DNA from: PSRI01 sp041484195
GTDB lineage: Bacteria > Bacteroidota > Bacteroidia > Chitinophagales > Chitinophagaceae
Direction of reading: 5' to 3'
Length of the DNA: 64,000 nucleotides
Assembly: GCA_041484195.1 (NCBI GenBank)
Contig: JBGPHC010000001.1
Location: 478,406 to 542,405, forward strand
The notes beneath the pieces are model-generated. The model saw only the letters and a program-made list of their open reading frames with translations. It had not been told where the DNA came from and did no database searches. Shown piece after piece: positions 55,997-63,991 of the stretch. Numbering within the stretch: the stretch's first letter is position 1; each line of letters starts with the position of its first letter. The position numbers were made by a program, and so were the translations under genes.

Positions 55997-56410
55997 ATGA
56001 AAAGAACTGCAACAGCCGTATGGAATGGCTCAGGAAAAGATGGTAAGGGCTATCTCACCACTCAAAGTACCACCCTCAATAAAACACAGTACTCCTATAA
56101 ATCCAGATTTGAAAATGGGGCGGGCACCAACCCTGAAGAATTAGTGGCGGCCGCTCACGCGGGATGTTTCAGCATGAAACTGAGCTTTTCGCTGAATGAA
56201 GCAGGCTTTACTGCGGATGAAATTCACACTGACTGCACGGTGGCGCTTGAAAATGGAGCCATCATTTTTTCACACCTGGTTCTAAAAGCAAAAGTTCCCG
56301 GCATTAGCAAGGAAAAATTCGATGAATGTGCTGCAGATGCCAAAGCCAATTGTCCCATTTCTAAATTGTTGAATACCGAAATCAAACTGGAAGCAAGTCT
56401 GCTGCCATAA
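55997..56410 (+). CDS. OsmC-family peroxiredoxin
   Basis: A 137-residue protein with the OsmC layout: TAVWNGSGKDGKG, NPEELVAAAHAGCFSM with the peroxidatic Cys57, and ANCPISKLL with the resolving Cys119. OsmC proteins are dimeric thiol peroxidases that reduce organic hydroperoxides in the cytosol. It is divergent from the aminotransferase gene. A hairpin 101 bp after the stop may end its transcript. Confidence 0.93.
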   Translation: MKRTATAVWNGSGKDGKGYLTTQSTTLNKTQYSYKSRFENGAGTNPEELVAAAHAGCFSMKLSFSLNEAGFTADEIHTDCTVALENGAIIFSHLVLKAKVPGISKEKFDECAADAKANCPISKLLNTEIKLEASLLP

Positions 56411-56510
56411 AACATTCTTAGGATATCGGCAACATAAACAGGCTTTCAAATCTCCTTCAACTGGTAAGCGGCCACGCAGGTTCAGTCTGCGTCGATTGCT
56501 GAATTGCAAA

Positions 56511-56555
56511 GAAAGGGGCGCAGTAGTGCATGTCATGTCCTGACAGGCGCCTTTC
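56511..56555. terminator. Hairpin after osmC (possible terminator)
   Basis: GAAAGGGGCGC (56511-56521) pairs with GCGCCTTTC (56547-56555) apart from two bulged G residues; an inner TGTCA/TGACA stem (56531-56535 with 56541-56545) extends it. The T-tract is weak (TTAAT), so efficiency is unclear. Confidence 0.38.
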
Positions 56556-56632
56556 TTAATGATTTATCGACCTAATATGTAACATTTGTCCTGTCGCAAC
56601 GACCCATTGGGTATCTTAACGAAAAGATCTGT

Positions 56633-57199
56633 TTGGCACAGGATCAATCACAGCAACGTTTTCTGCAATTGATAAGCGAGAATAGCGGCATCATTCAAAA
56701 AGTGTGCAGGCTATATGGCCATTCCGGTGAGGACAGGCAGGATCTGTTCCAGGAAATAATCATTCAAATATGGAAGGCCTTCCCACAATTCAGATCCGAA
56801 TCTAAACTAAGCACCTGGATGTACAGGATTGCACTCAACACCGCCATTTCCAACCTGAGAAAGCGTCAACGATCTCCGAAAATCGCCGAGCTCGATGTGG
56901 CGCCTCTACTTTCCGCTGAGCATTATGATCATGAAAAAGAGGAAAAGCGCCAATTGCTTTATGAGGCCATCTCCAGACTGTCTGAATTGGAAAAAGCCAT
57001 TGTTATGCTGTACCTCGAAGAAAAATCATACGAAGAGATGGAAGAGATCCTTGGCATTAGCCAGGGAAATCTCCGCGTGAAAATCAATCGTATCAAAGAA
57101 AAATTAAGGAAGAATATTCATTTCCAATTCCAGCCCATTGCTTCACCAGTAGAAAAGCTGGTTACAGTAGAGAAAAATAAAGACATCAGTTATGAATAA
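56633..57199 (+). CDS. ECF-type RNA polymerase sigma factor
   Basis: A 188-residue sigma-70 family protein with region 2 (DRQDLFQEIIIQIWKAFPQF, STWMYRIALNTAISNLRK) and region 4 (LSELEKAIVMLYLEEKSYEE, ISQGNLRVKINRIKEKLRK). The frame has no ATG at its head: upstream of the TTG at 56633 only non-standard codons precede a stop at 56573, so TTG is the likely start, which may keep expression low. No classic zf-HC2 anti-sigma gene follows; the next gene, a four-helix membrane protein, may fill that role. Confidence 0.92.
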   Translation: MAQDQSQQRFLQLISENSGIIQKVCRLYGHSGEDRQDLFQEIIIQIWKAFPQFRSESKLSTWMYRIALNTAISNLRKRQRSPKIAELDVAPLLSAEHYDHEKEEKRQLLYEAISRLSELEKAIVMLYLEEKSYEEMEEILGISQGNLRVKINRIKEKLRKNIHFQFQPIASPVEKLVTVEKNKDISYE

Positions 57200-57221
57200 C
57201 CACATCGATAAATAGGGAAAC

Positions 57222-57857
57222 ATGGAAATTGAAACGCTGAAGGAAATATGGGTTGCAACAAATCAGGAGGAATGCCAGGCATCTTCTGACCCGGATATCC
57301 TGAACATGCTGCATGCCAAATCAGGCGGACTCATCGCCCGCATGAAACAAAACCTTTTGTTTGAACTCATAATGGTGATCGTCATATTTTCAGGAGTCGC
57401 CTTCTATTATTTCACCGCGTTTAGTGGAAGACTAAGCCAGGTAGCCTGGGCCTATATCTTACTGGCACTGGTATTTGTAGTTTATTACTACCATAAGAAC
57501 AAATTATTGAAGGAAATGCAATGTATTACCTGCAGGGTGAAATCAAATCTGCAGATGCAGGTGCTGAAATTGGAACAATATATACGCCTCTACCTGGTTG
57601 CCGGTACTTTAATGGTACCCATTCTCATGATATTGTTCTTTGTACTCTTTATGGTCAGGCACTGGTGGCCCGGACTCTCGCAAATGCATCTCAATTCTTC
57701 TCTGTTTTCGACTATGGCTTATTTCCTGATCATGATCGGGCTCACGGTGCTGACCTGGTATATTAATAAATGGTATCTCAATTTCCTCTATGGCCGCCAT
57801 ATCAAAAATTTGAAATCCGTGTATGAAGAAATGAACGAAGATGAGACGGAACTGTGA
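57222..57857 (+). CDS. Four-helix membrane protein downstream of ECF sigma
   Basis: A 211-residue protein with a polar N-terminal 40 residues and four hydrophobic segments (about 46-66, 71-86, 125-147, 162-182). No named family recognised. It begins 22 bp after the sigma stop and overlaps the next gene by 17 bp, so the three genes form one transcript. By position it could be the membrane-bound antagonist of the sigma factor; the sequence itself does not show an anti-sigma domain. Confidence 0.75.
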   Translation: MEIETLKEIWVATNQEECQASSDPDILNMLHAKSGGLIARMKQNLLFELIMVIVIFSGVAFYYFTAFSGRLSQVAWAYILLALVFVVYYYHKNKLLKEMQCITCRVKSNLQMQVLKLEQYIRLYLVAGTLMVPILMILFFVLFMVRHWWPGLSQMHLNSSLFSTMAYFLIMIGLTVLTWYINKWYLNFLYGRHIKNLKSVYEEMNEDETEL

Positions 57858-58758
57858 TATTTTTGTATATATTGAATCTAAAGAATTGAAATACCATTTT
57901 ATAACCTTCTTAGCCATTGCCCTTTCGATTACCGGACCTGGTAATGCGGTCGCGCAAAGCTCTTCAGACAATTCCCTGCTCTGGCAGATTTCCGGCAACA
58001 AACTCAAGAAACCCTCTTATCTGTATGGCACCATCCACATGCTCTGTCCGCAGGATTTTAGGATCAGTGAAACCCTGAAGCAAATATTTTCAGCCTCAGA
58101 TAAAATTTACTTAGAACTGGATATGGATGATCCTTCCATGAACATGAAGATGCTGCAGCTTTCCTTATTGAAAGGAAAGAAATTGAGCGATTTCTTCAAT
58201 GAAAAAGATTATGCCAGGTTGAATGATTTCTTCCGCGACAGCGTCGGGATGCCATTGGCTTTATTCAGTTCACTAAAGCCTTTTGCGCTTCTGAGTCTCA
58301 TTTATATGAAGAGTATGCCCTGTGGGCAACAGGAATCCTACGAGCTGAATTTTGTAAAGATGAGTAAGGCCGAGCACAAGGAAATGCTGGGACTTGAAAC
58401 GCTCGAGGATCAGATCGGGGTATTTGACCAGATGCCCGACAGCATGCAGGCGAAAATGATCATGGAATCAGTAAACCAATTCGGGGAACAGCAGAATGAA
58501 TCCCGTAAGATGATTGAATTCTATAAAAATCAACAATTGGATTCCCTATACCGGATGATCGTGGAATCACCAGACATATCGGGTTCGGAGGATGCACTCA
58601 TATTCAATCGCAACAGGAAATGGATACCGGTAATCGAAAATTCGATGACTAAGGGAAGTATATTTTTCGCAGTTGGCGCTGGTCACCTGGCTGGACCCGG
58701 AGGATTGATCAGTCTGCTCAGGCAAAAAGGATATGTGGTGAAACCGATTGTTCAATAA
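57841..58758 (+). CDS. Exported TraB/GumN-family protein
   Basis: A 305-residue protein with the N-terminal motif PSYLYGTIHMLCPQDF (conserved GxxH region) and the C-terminal IFFAVGAGHLAGPGGLISLL, the two hallmark blocks of TraB/GumN. These are thought to be metal-dependent proteases related to the Tiki family; activity in bacteria is little studied. A signal peptide follows codon 15; a TTG at 57886 gives a tighter signal (KYHFITFLAIALSITG) than the ATG at 57841 and may be the true start. Third gene of the sigma operon. Confidence 0.85.
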   Translation: MRRNCDIFVYIESKELKYHFITFLAIALSITGPGNAVAQSSSDNSLLWQISGNKLKKPSYLYGTIHMLCPQDFRISETLKQIFSASDKIYLELDMDDPSMNMKMLQLSLLKGKKLSDFFNEKDYARLNDFFRDSVGMPLALFSSLKPFALLSLIYMKSMPCGQQESYELNFVKMSKAEHKEMLGLETLEDQIGVFDQMPDSMQAKMIMESVNQFGEQQNESRKMIEFYKNQQLDSLYRMIVESPDISGSEDALIFNRNRKWIPVIENSMTKGSIFFAVGAGHLAGPGGLISLLRQKGYVVKPIVQ

Positions 58759-58777
58759 AAACTGGAACAAGTTTGAT

Positions 58778-59302
58778 TCATTCGGAACGAAATCCTTTTT
58801 CAGATTTCAATGCGCTTTCAATCGTGGTCACATCCCGGTCAAATAAATAGTGGCCGCCTTTATCGTCACCTATGAGCTTGAGTTTGTCTATAATTCTCCT
58901 GGCCAATGCCTCTTCTTCAATTTGTTCCCCCACATACCATTGCAGGAAATTATGCGTTGTATAATCCTTTTCTTTCAAGCAGATATCCACCAGCTTATTG
59001 ATTTCGCCGCTCACATGGACCTCATGGCTGAGCACCTGCTCAAACAATGGTTTGATCCCTTTGTATTTTAGCGAGGGCTGGGCGAGGGCAGGAATCACGC
59101 CATGCCCGCCTCTTTCATTGATGAACTTGATTAGTTTGAGCATGTGGATCCGCTCTTCATCAGAATGTTTGTATAGGAAGGCGGCAGTTCCATTATATCC
59201 TTCTACCTCGGCCCAACTGGCCATGGCCAGGTAAATCTGAGATGATTCGGCTTCGAGCTGCACCTGCCGATTGAGCGATTTGGCTATTTTTTCGGAAATC
59301 AT
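58778..59302 (-). CDS. Ferritin (non-haem iron storage)
   Basis: A 174-residue four-helix bundle with ferroxidase residues: Glu18 in QLEAESSQIYLAM, HSDEERIHMLKL with Glu and His of the first site, and later EQIEEEALARRI. It resembles bacterial FtnA, which oxidises Fe(II) and stores it as a mineral core in a 24-subunit shell. Convergent with the TraB/GumN gene and divergent from nfu. A TAGATTCG element (59323-59330, minus) 20 bp upstream is a one-mismatch -7 box. Confidence 0.95.
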   Translation of the reverse strand: MISEKIAKSLNRQVQLEAESSQIYLAMASWAEVEGYNGTAAFLYKHSDEERIHMLKLIKFINERGGHGVIPALAQPSLKYKGIKPLFEQVLSHEVHVSGEINKLVDICLKEKDYTTHNFLQWYVGEQIEEEALARRIIDKLKLIGDDKGGHYLFDRDVTTIESALKSEKGFRSE

Positions 59303-59467
59303 AGATCAATTTTGATGGTCTGCGAATCTACGAAAAATGACTGGGAATCTGATGATTGTGTGGCAATTTTAATATCAAGGGTTTACGAATTCAGAAATTT
59401 TTCTGTTTCCTGTCCTGCTGTTCTGGCAATTGCGGTATTGAGTAAGCATAGAGCCCCCGATTCTTGT

Positions 59468-59475
59468 TATCTTTG
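59468..59475 (+). promoter_or_regulatory. Candidate -7 element for nfu
   Basis: TATCTTTG is an exact TAnnTTTG match 18 bp before the chosen ATG at 59494, which implies a short leader. The -33 box is not clear. Confidence 0.35.
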
Positions 59476-59493
59476 CAGGATAAATATGCAAGT

Positions 59494-60090
59494 ATGATCA
59501 AGACAGGCAATCCCGTAATCAGCATCTATACGGAAATGACTCCAAATCCGGAGACCATGAAATTCGTGGCCAACAAATTATTGTATCCCGGAAAGAGTAT
59601 TGATTTCCCTGATATTGAGAGTGTCGGTCCCTCCCCGCTGGCACAGGAAATTTTCGCCTTTCCATTTGTGAAGGCTGTTTTCATCGCCAGCAATTTTGTT
59701 ACGCTCACCAGAACTTCGGAAACGGAGTGGCAGGATGTGGTTCCCACTATTCGTCAATTCCTCAAGGAATACCTTGAAGAAGGCAAGGCCATCATCAATG
59801 AAGAAGAAGTAGCAGTCTTGAAGCAGGATTCAAGCAACGAAGTCGCCGCCGATGACGACGATGTGGTTAAGCGTATCAAGGAACTACTTGACAATTATGT
59901 GAAACCCGCGGTGGAAATGGATGGTGGCGCCATTCGGTTCAGGAGTTATGACCATGGCGTGGTAAACCTGATGCTGCAGGGTTCCTGTTCAGGATGTCCT
60001 TCATCCATGATCACGCTCAAGGCCGGCATCGAAGGAATGATGAAACGCATGATCCCCGAAGTGAAAGAAGTGGTGGCGGAATCCGAGTAA
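59494..60090 (+). CDS. Nfu/NifU-type iron-sulfur cluster carrier
   Basis: A 198-residue protein with an N-terminal Nfu domain (SIYTEMTPNPETMKFVAN...) and a C-terminal NifU domain with C165-S-G-C168 (LQGSCSGCPSSMITLK), which holds a 4Fe-4S cluster at a dimer interface for delivery to target proteins. The ATG at 59494 is chosen; an upstream TTG frame would place the promoter box inside the gene. The acidic linker at 117-124 separates the domains. Its neighbour is ferritin, so both handle iron. Confidence 0.93.
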   Translation: MIKTGNPVISIYTEMTPNPETMKFVANKLLYPGKSIDFPDIESVGPSPLAQEIFAFPFVKAVFIASNFVTLTRTSETEWQDVVPTIRQFLKEYLEEGKAIINEEEVAVLKQDSSNEVAADDDDVVKRIKELLDNYVKPAVEMDGGAIRFRSYDHGVVNLMLQGSCSGCPSSMITLKAGIEGMMKRMIPEVKEVVAESE

Positions 60091-60510
60091 TCGTATTCAA
60101 ACCTTTAGGCGGTATCTCCCTTCAGGTATTAACATCTATTCTTCATCCTCCTCAGGCAATTTTTATTACCGCCGAGGCGTGTGTCTTCACGCGCCACCAA
60201 TATTCACAATCTTACTCTCAAAATAATAAAAATAGAAAATGGCTTTTCAAAATACCCCGCTAACAAATATTCATATTCTTCCTAAGAAATTCTTGCTATA
60301 AATATAGAACACATTGCTTCAACCGTCTTACAGCAATGCATAAATGCAGTTAGCATTTCGTTGCGAAAGACTATCCGCCAGTATTCGAGAGTAGCAAACA
60401 CGCTTGCACAAATGCGGATTCGTGGAGGCACGAAATCCCCGGCGAAATCCATCAAAGGGCGGACGAGGTCGGTAAACCTACGGCGTACGCAGTGACTAAT
60501 GTCTAATGAC
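60091..60510. other. 420-bp stretch without a supported gene
   Basis: The first 60% is AT-rich. From about 60395 the sequence turns GC-richer and reads on the minus strand as a 79-codon frame (60282-60521) that runs into the next gene's end and shows no family. GGCGGTA (60108-60114) and TACCGCC (60167-60173) are inverted copies, and GGCGTG...CACGCGCC near 60176-60193 forms a small stem. It may be the remnant of a mobile or repeated element. Confidence 0.4.
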
Positions 60511-61644
60511 TTACTCACCAATGATTCTCTTCTTCCAATTCACATTCCTTTTCCTGAGATAGTCCATGATATAATCAAAACAAGCCTGGTCCTTGCCGAT
60601 CCATTCCGGAGGAAATATGCCTTTTTTGTTGAACAAACCATCAGCTAACATGTTTGCGGCGGCGGTGCAGGTATAACCGGTAGTTCTTGCCATGGAAGAG
60701 GTTTTTGAAACCGGATCATAGCGATCCAGAATCGAATACTCGATGGTCTTACTCTTGTCTTTCTGCCGGCCCTGAATGATCACCTTCATGATGGTGAGTT
60801 CTTCTTCTTCTGGTTTCAGTTTCCATTCGCGGAAAAGAATCTTCGAGGAGAATTCCATCGGGCTGATGGTTGTGCCTGCAATAGGTATCGGGTTCTTATC
60901 AAAAAATCCACTGCGCTGTAAGGCGATGATGAGGTCCACATGGCCCGGATAGCGAAGGGTCTTCTCCTTCATATTGGGAATATGGCTCATCGTGAAAATG
61001 AGAGATCTCAAGCCATCGGTATTGAAGGACTCAAGCGTGCCCAGTTCGTCAAAATCCATAAACTCTGTATCACTCAAAGCCGGCTTGGTCACGGTATGTC
61101 CGTTTTCAACATATCTCGCGGGGCGGGTATATTCCTCTATCACGTCAATAGGAGAAAAAGGCGCCTTGTATTCGAATGGCTTCCTTCGAACAGCGGGTAG
61201 GCCACCCACATAACATTCAAAATTTTGGATCTCCATCTCCTCATTATACCGGCCTAACACCAGGTTGCTCATTCCGGGAGCTACTCCGCAGTCCACGATC
61301 GCGGTTATTTTCTTTTCTTTCGCGAGTACATCCAATTGCAGCACATCCTCCGAAAAAAAAGATATATCCACTACATCTTTCCTGGCTTCGATGACGCCCT
61401 TCAGAGTTTTAAATCCCATGAATCCCGGTACGGCTGTAACCACTAAGTCGAATTGTTTTAGTAATTCCGGGTAGGAACCGGTCTTTGAAAGGTCTTGTTG
61501 TATGGTTTTTACCGAAGGCGCTTTTTTCTCCAGGATGTCGAGGGATTCTCTGTTCAGGTCTATCGACGTGGTCTCAAAGCGCGAGGCCAGGTCAATAGCC
61601 ATGGCCCGGCCAACCATCCCGGCGCCTAAAACTACAATCTTCAT
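60511..61644 (-). CDS. Saccharopine dehydrogenase-like NAD(P)-dependent oxidoreductase
   Basis: A 377-residue protein starting at ATG 61644 with a Rossmann motif KIVVLGAGMVGRAMAIDL; an ATG 8 codons upstream also exists. DCGVAPGMSNLVLGR is the conserved block of the saccharopine-dehydrogenase/lysine 6-dehydrogenase group, and AGTTISPMEFSSKILF and MARTTGYTCTAAANML complete the C-terminal part. Likely acts on an amino acid such as lysine or an adduct of it. No lysine-degradation partner lies nearby, so the substrate is uncertain. Confidence 0.88.
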   Translation of the reverse strand: MKIVVLGAGMVGRAMAIDLASRFETTSIDLNRESLDILEKKAPSVKTIQQDLSKTGSYPELLKQFDLVVTAVPGFMGFKTLKGVIEARKDVVDISFFSEDVLQLDVLAKEKKITAIVDCGVAPGMSNLVLGRYNEEMEIQNFECYVGGLPAVRRKPFEYKAPFSPIDVIEEYTRPARYVENGHTVTKPALSDTEFMDFDELGTLESFNTDGLRSLIFTMSHIPNMKEKTLRYPGHVDLIIALQRSGFFDKNPIPIAGTTISPMEFSSKILFREWKLKPEEEELTIMKVIIQGRQKDKSKTIEYSILDRYDPVSKTSSMARTTGYTCTAAANMLADGLFNKKGIFPPEWIGKDQACFDYIMDYLRKRNVNWKKRIIGE

Positions 61645-61723
61645 ATGCATGCTTATTTGAAGCCGCAAAGATATTTGTCCTGTCCCAAATCAAGCGCCTC
61701 ATTTTGGCTGACCTTCCACCGCC

Positions 61724-62080
61724 TCAATAAAAGAATTGCTCCTGTACAATTTTTCCATCTTTCACTTCATAAACCGCGATCTCTTCCATCTTCGTACGGC
61801 CTGCTCCCTTCATAGTGGCATCAATGGAAATACCGAAAGAAATACAATTGCCCGCCACTATGGGATCGGTTACATGTCCGCCATGCACGGCTTCAAGCAT
61901 TTTTTCAAATTCTTCCCCTTTCTTTATGATATTGTCCAGCCCTTCCACAGATTGTGCGCCTGGCGATTGCGGAGGCTCAATACTCTTCGCGTTGGTGGCG
62001 AATAATTCCTGCTGTGCCTGTTTGTATTTCCCCTGTCGACATAATTCAACCAGGCGTTCTGAAATTTCCTTTGTATTCAT
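61724..62080 (-). CDS. SnoaL-like/NTF2-fold protein
   Basis: A 118-residue cytosolic protein: helical N terminus (EISERLVELCRQGKYKQAQQ), then strands ending IAVYEVKDGKIVQEQFFY, the typical close of SnoaL-like NTF2 folds. Members are small-molecule binders or isomerases; no substrate can be read off. It is divergent from pnuC. Confidence 0.85.
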   Translation of the reverse strand: MNTKEISERLVELCRQGKYKQAQQELFATNAKSIEPPQSPGAQSVEGLDNIIKKGEEFEKMLEAVHGGHVTDPIVAGNCISFGISIDATMKGAGRTKMEEIAVYEVKDGKIVQEQFFY

Positions 62081-62253
62081 ATTTTTTAGATTTTGAGCGA
62101 AAAAATTACACAGTTTTCAATCACGGAAATATGAATTTTTTATGAACCCGCAATTTAAAGTGATGAAGGCGCATATTCATGGGGTGGCGACCCTCAAAAC
62201 CTTATTTATCGGGATTGAGGAAATCGCTTTTCTTTGCAATTCAATTTACGTTC

Positions 62254-62901
62254 ATGAGTTTTACCGAGATCTATCACCAGTTGGTGGAGGGCCTTCAAAA
62301 AACTTCCTGGCTGGAATTTATTGCCGTGATATCCGGCATTGGAAGTGTTTGGTTTAGCCGTAAGGAAAATATCCTGGTGTATCCTGTGGGCCTGGTGAGT
62401 ACTATCATTTATATTTCCCTTAGCATTGATGGTCATTTGTATGGTGAGGCCAGCGTGAATTTCTATTATACGGTGATGAGTATTTATGGTTGGATTCTTT
62501 GGGCGAAAAGAGACGATAGCAGGCAGCATGTGGTACAGATTACTTATTCGAATAAGAGAGAGTGGATGCATCAAATTTTATTTTTTGCAGGTTTCTATGT
62601 GGGGATATATTTAACACTTTCCTATCTCAAAAAACAATTTGCTCCCGGTGCCATTCCCTGGGCCGATGCTCTTGCCAGCGCCACCGCCTACACGGGTATG
62701 TGGCTGATGGCCAGGAAGAAGGTGGAAAGCTGGTATTGGTGGATCGCTACTAATTTCGCATCCATACCCTTGTATTTTGTGAAACATTACGCTTTTACCA
62801 GCCTTTATTATTTCATATTGTTGCTGATGGCCTTCTGGGGACTGGCAGAATGGAAAAAAAGGGCGGTGAGCACTCAACAAAAAGCCATTCAGATCAATTG
62901 A
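62254..62901 (+). CDS. pnuC: Nicotinamide riboside transporter PnuC
   Basis: A 215-residue inner-membrane protein with about seven helices. Start at ATG 62254 (MSFTEIYHQLVEGL); an upstream in-frame ATG adds 25 non-family residues. Family features include VISGIGSVWFSRKENILVYPVG, NFYYTVMSIYGWILW with the substrate-gate aromatics, and MWLMARKKVESWYWWI. PnuC lets nicotinamide riboside in by facilitated diffusion; the kinase encoded 63 bp downstream would trap it by phosphorylation. I looked for a thiamine riboswitch (as for PnuT) and saw none. Confidence 0.92.
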   Translation: MSFTEIYHQLVEGLQKTSWLEFIAVISGIGSVWFSRKENILVYPVGLVSTIIYISLSIDGHLYGEASVNFYYTVMSIYGWILWAKRDDSRQHVVQITYSNKREWMHQILFFAGFYVGIYLTLSYLKKQFAPGAIPWADALASATAYTGMWLMARKKVESWYWWIATNFASIPLYFVKHYAFTSLYYFILLLMAFWGLAEWKKRAVSTQQKAIQIN

Positions 62902-62964
62902 ACTGTGATATTATCAGTAAAGGCAAAGGAAAATAATTTAGTGATCCCGAACATTGATCCTCTA

Positions 62965-63525
62965 ATGAAAAAGATTGTAGTCATTGGCCCTGAATCTACC
63001 GGTAAAAGCAGTCTATGCGAACAACTGGCTCTCCATTACAATACGGTTTGGTGCCCCGAATATGCGCGAGCCTATTTACTGGCACATGGAATGAATTATT
63101 CCTATGCCGATCTGCTTACCATCGCAAAGGGTCAGTTGGATTTGGAAGATAGGTCCGCAGCCGCTCTCGAAAACAAATCCCGCGCAAATACCCCACCCTT
63201 ACTATTTATTGACACCAATATGTATGTGATGAAGGTATGGAGCGAGTTTGTGTTTGGGAATTGTCATCAATGGATCATTGACCAGATTGTGCGACGCAAA
63301 TATGACCTCTACCTGCTCTGCAATACCGATCTTCCTTGGGTAGCCGATGAACTGAGGGAATACCCCGATCTGAAAACCAGGGAAAAATTATTTCATATCT
63401 ACAAGGATATCCTGGTCAATCAGGATAGTCCCTGGGTAGAGATCAGCGGCACCGAGGGAAGAAGATTTGAGGTAGCCGTGGAGGCGGTAGAAAGACTGAT
63501 CCTGGCTTCCTCCATGGATTATTGA
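62965..63525 (+). CDS. nadR: NadR-type ribosylnicotinamide kinase (AAA/P-loop)
   Basis: A 186-residue protein from ATG 62965 with Walker A IGPESTGKSSLCEQLA. Further marks are WCPEYARAYL (substrate loop), LLFIDTNMYVMKVW (Walker B-like) and LLCNTDLPWVADELREYPD. This is the kinase half of NadR; the nucleotidyltransferase domain and the DNA-binding domain of enterobacterial NadR are absent. It phosphorylates nicotinamide riboside to NMN. Together with pnuC it makes a two-gene NAD salvage unit. Confidence 0.9.
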   Translation: MKKIVVIGPESTGKSSLCEQLALHYNTVWCPEYARAYLLAHGMNYSYADLLTIAKGQLDLEDRSAAALENKSRANTPPLLFIDTNMYVMKVWSEFVFGNCHQWIIDQIVRRKYDLYLLCNTDLPWVADELREYPDLKTREKLFHIYKDILVNQDSPWVEISGTEGRRFEVAVEAVERLILASSMDY

Positions 63526-63566
63526 CATCAAAATTATTAACAGGATTACCCATTTAGGCCTCAAAG

Positions 63567-63987
63567 TAAAAACCAGGGGTTGGTAATTGCTAAACTATTT
63601 TAATTTGGGTGTAAATAGTGGGATATGTTTCGTGGAATAGCATTGCGGCAGTTGGATAAGTGCTTCAGGAGTGAGGACGATTGCAAACAATATCTCTTCG
63701 ATCTGAAGTGGAAAAACGGTTACCGGTGCCGCAGGTGTGGGTGTACCAAAAATTATAAGGGCCGCACCCGGTTCCACCTGCGATGCAGCAGTTGCAGTTA
63801 TGATGAGTCCGTCACGGCCCATACGATCTTCCACAAGCTGAAGATCCCGCTGCTGAAGGTCTTTGGTGTAGCCTTCCGGCTCTCGGTAAAGAAAAAGGTC
63901 TAATGTATGAGTTAGGTCTCTGAGTAAATGGTAAGTTCCTGATAATAAGTAAATTTAATTGCCACATTTAATTACTTAAAAACCAGG
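63567..63987 (+). repeat. 11-bp direct repeats flanking the transposase fragment
   Basis: TAAAAACCAGG occurs at 63567-63577 and again at 63977-63987, on either side of the transposase remnant. They might mark the borders of a mobile segment, but an 11-mer in AT-rich DNA is not conclusive. Confidence 0.3.
63625..63903 (+). pseudogene. Truncated IS1595-type transposase (zinc-ribbon part only)
   Basis: A 92-residue frame starting MFRGIALRQLDKCFRSEDD. It has the N-terminal zinc ribbon of ISXO2/IS1595 transposases: CRRCGC and CSSCSYDESVTAHTIFHKLKIP. Full proteins continue for about 200 more residues with the DDE-type catalytic core; here the frame stops after RLSVKKKV, so the core is missing. The gene cannot be active by itself. 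Confidence 0.8.
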
Positions 63988-63991
63988 AACT
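63934..63991. repeat. Inverted repeat ending just before an ATG at the right edge
   Basis: AGTTCCTGATAATAAGTAA (63934-63952) and the complement of 63972-63991 share an 8-bp outer (AGTTCCTG) and a 6-bp inner (AAGTAA) match around a 5/6-nt mismatch. An ATG follows at 63992 (M-Q-P, cut by the window). This could be the end of a second insertion element. Confidence 0.4.

Noticed and set aside
57609..58007. Minus-strand 132-codon frame across the sigma operon junction
   Set aside because: Antisense to two well-supported genes, with no recognisable motif.
60282..60521. Minus-strand 79-codon frame as a gene
   Set aside because: No family resemblance, odd composition, and it overlaps the end of the adjacent enzyme gene; kept only as a sequence oddity.
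62081..62253. Thiamine or NAD-related riboswitch ahead of pnuC
   Set aside because: I looked for the conserved TPP CTGAGA and GAACCTG blocks and found neither; no convincing alternative fold was visible.
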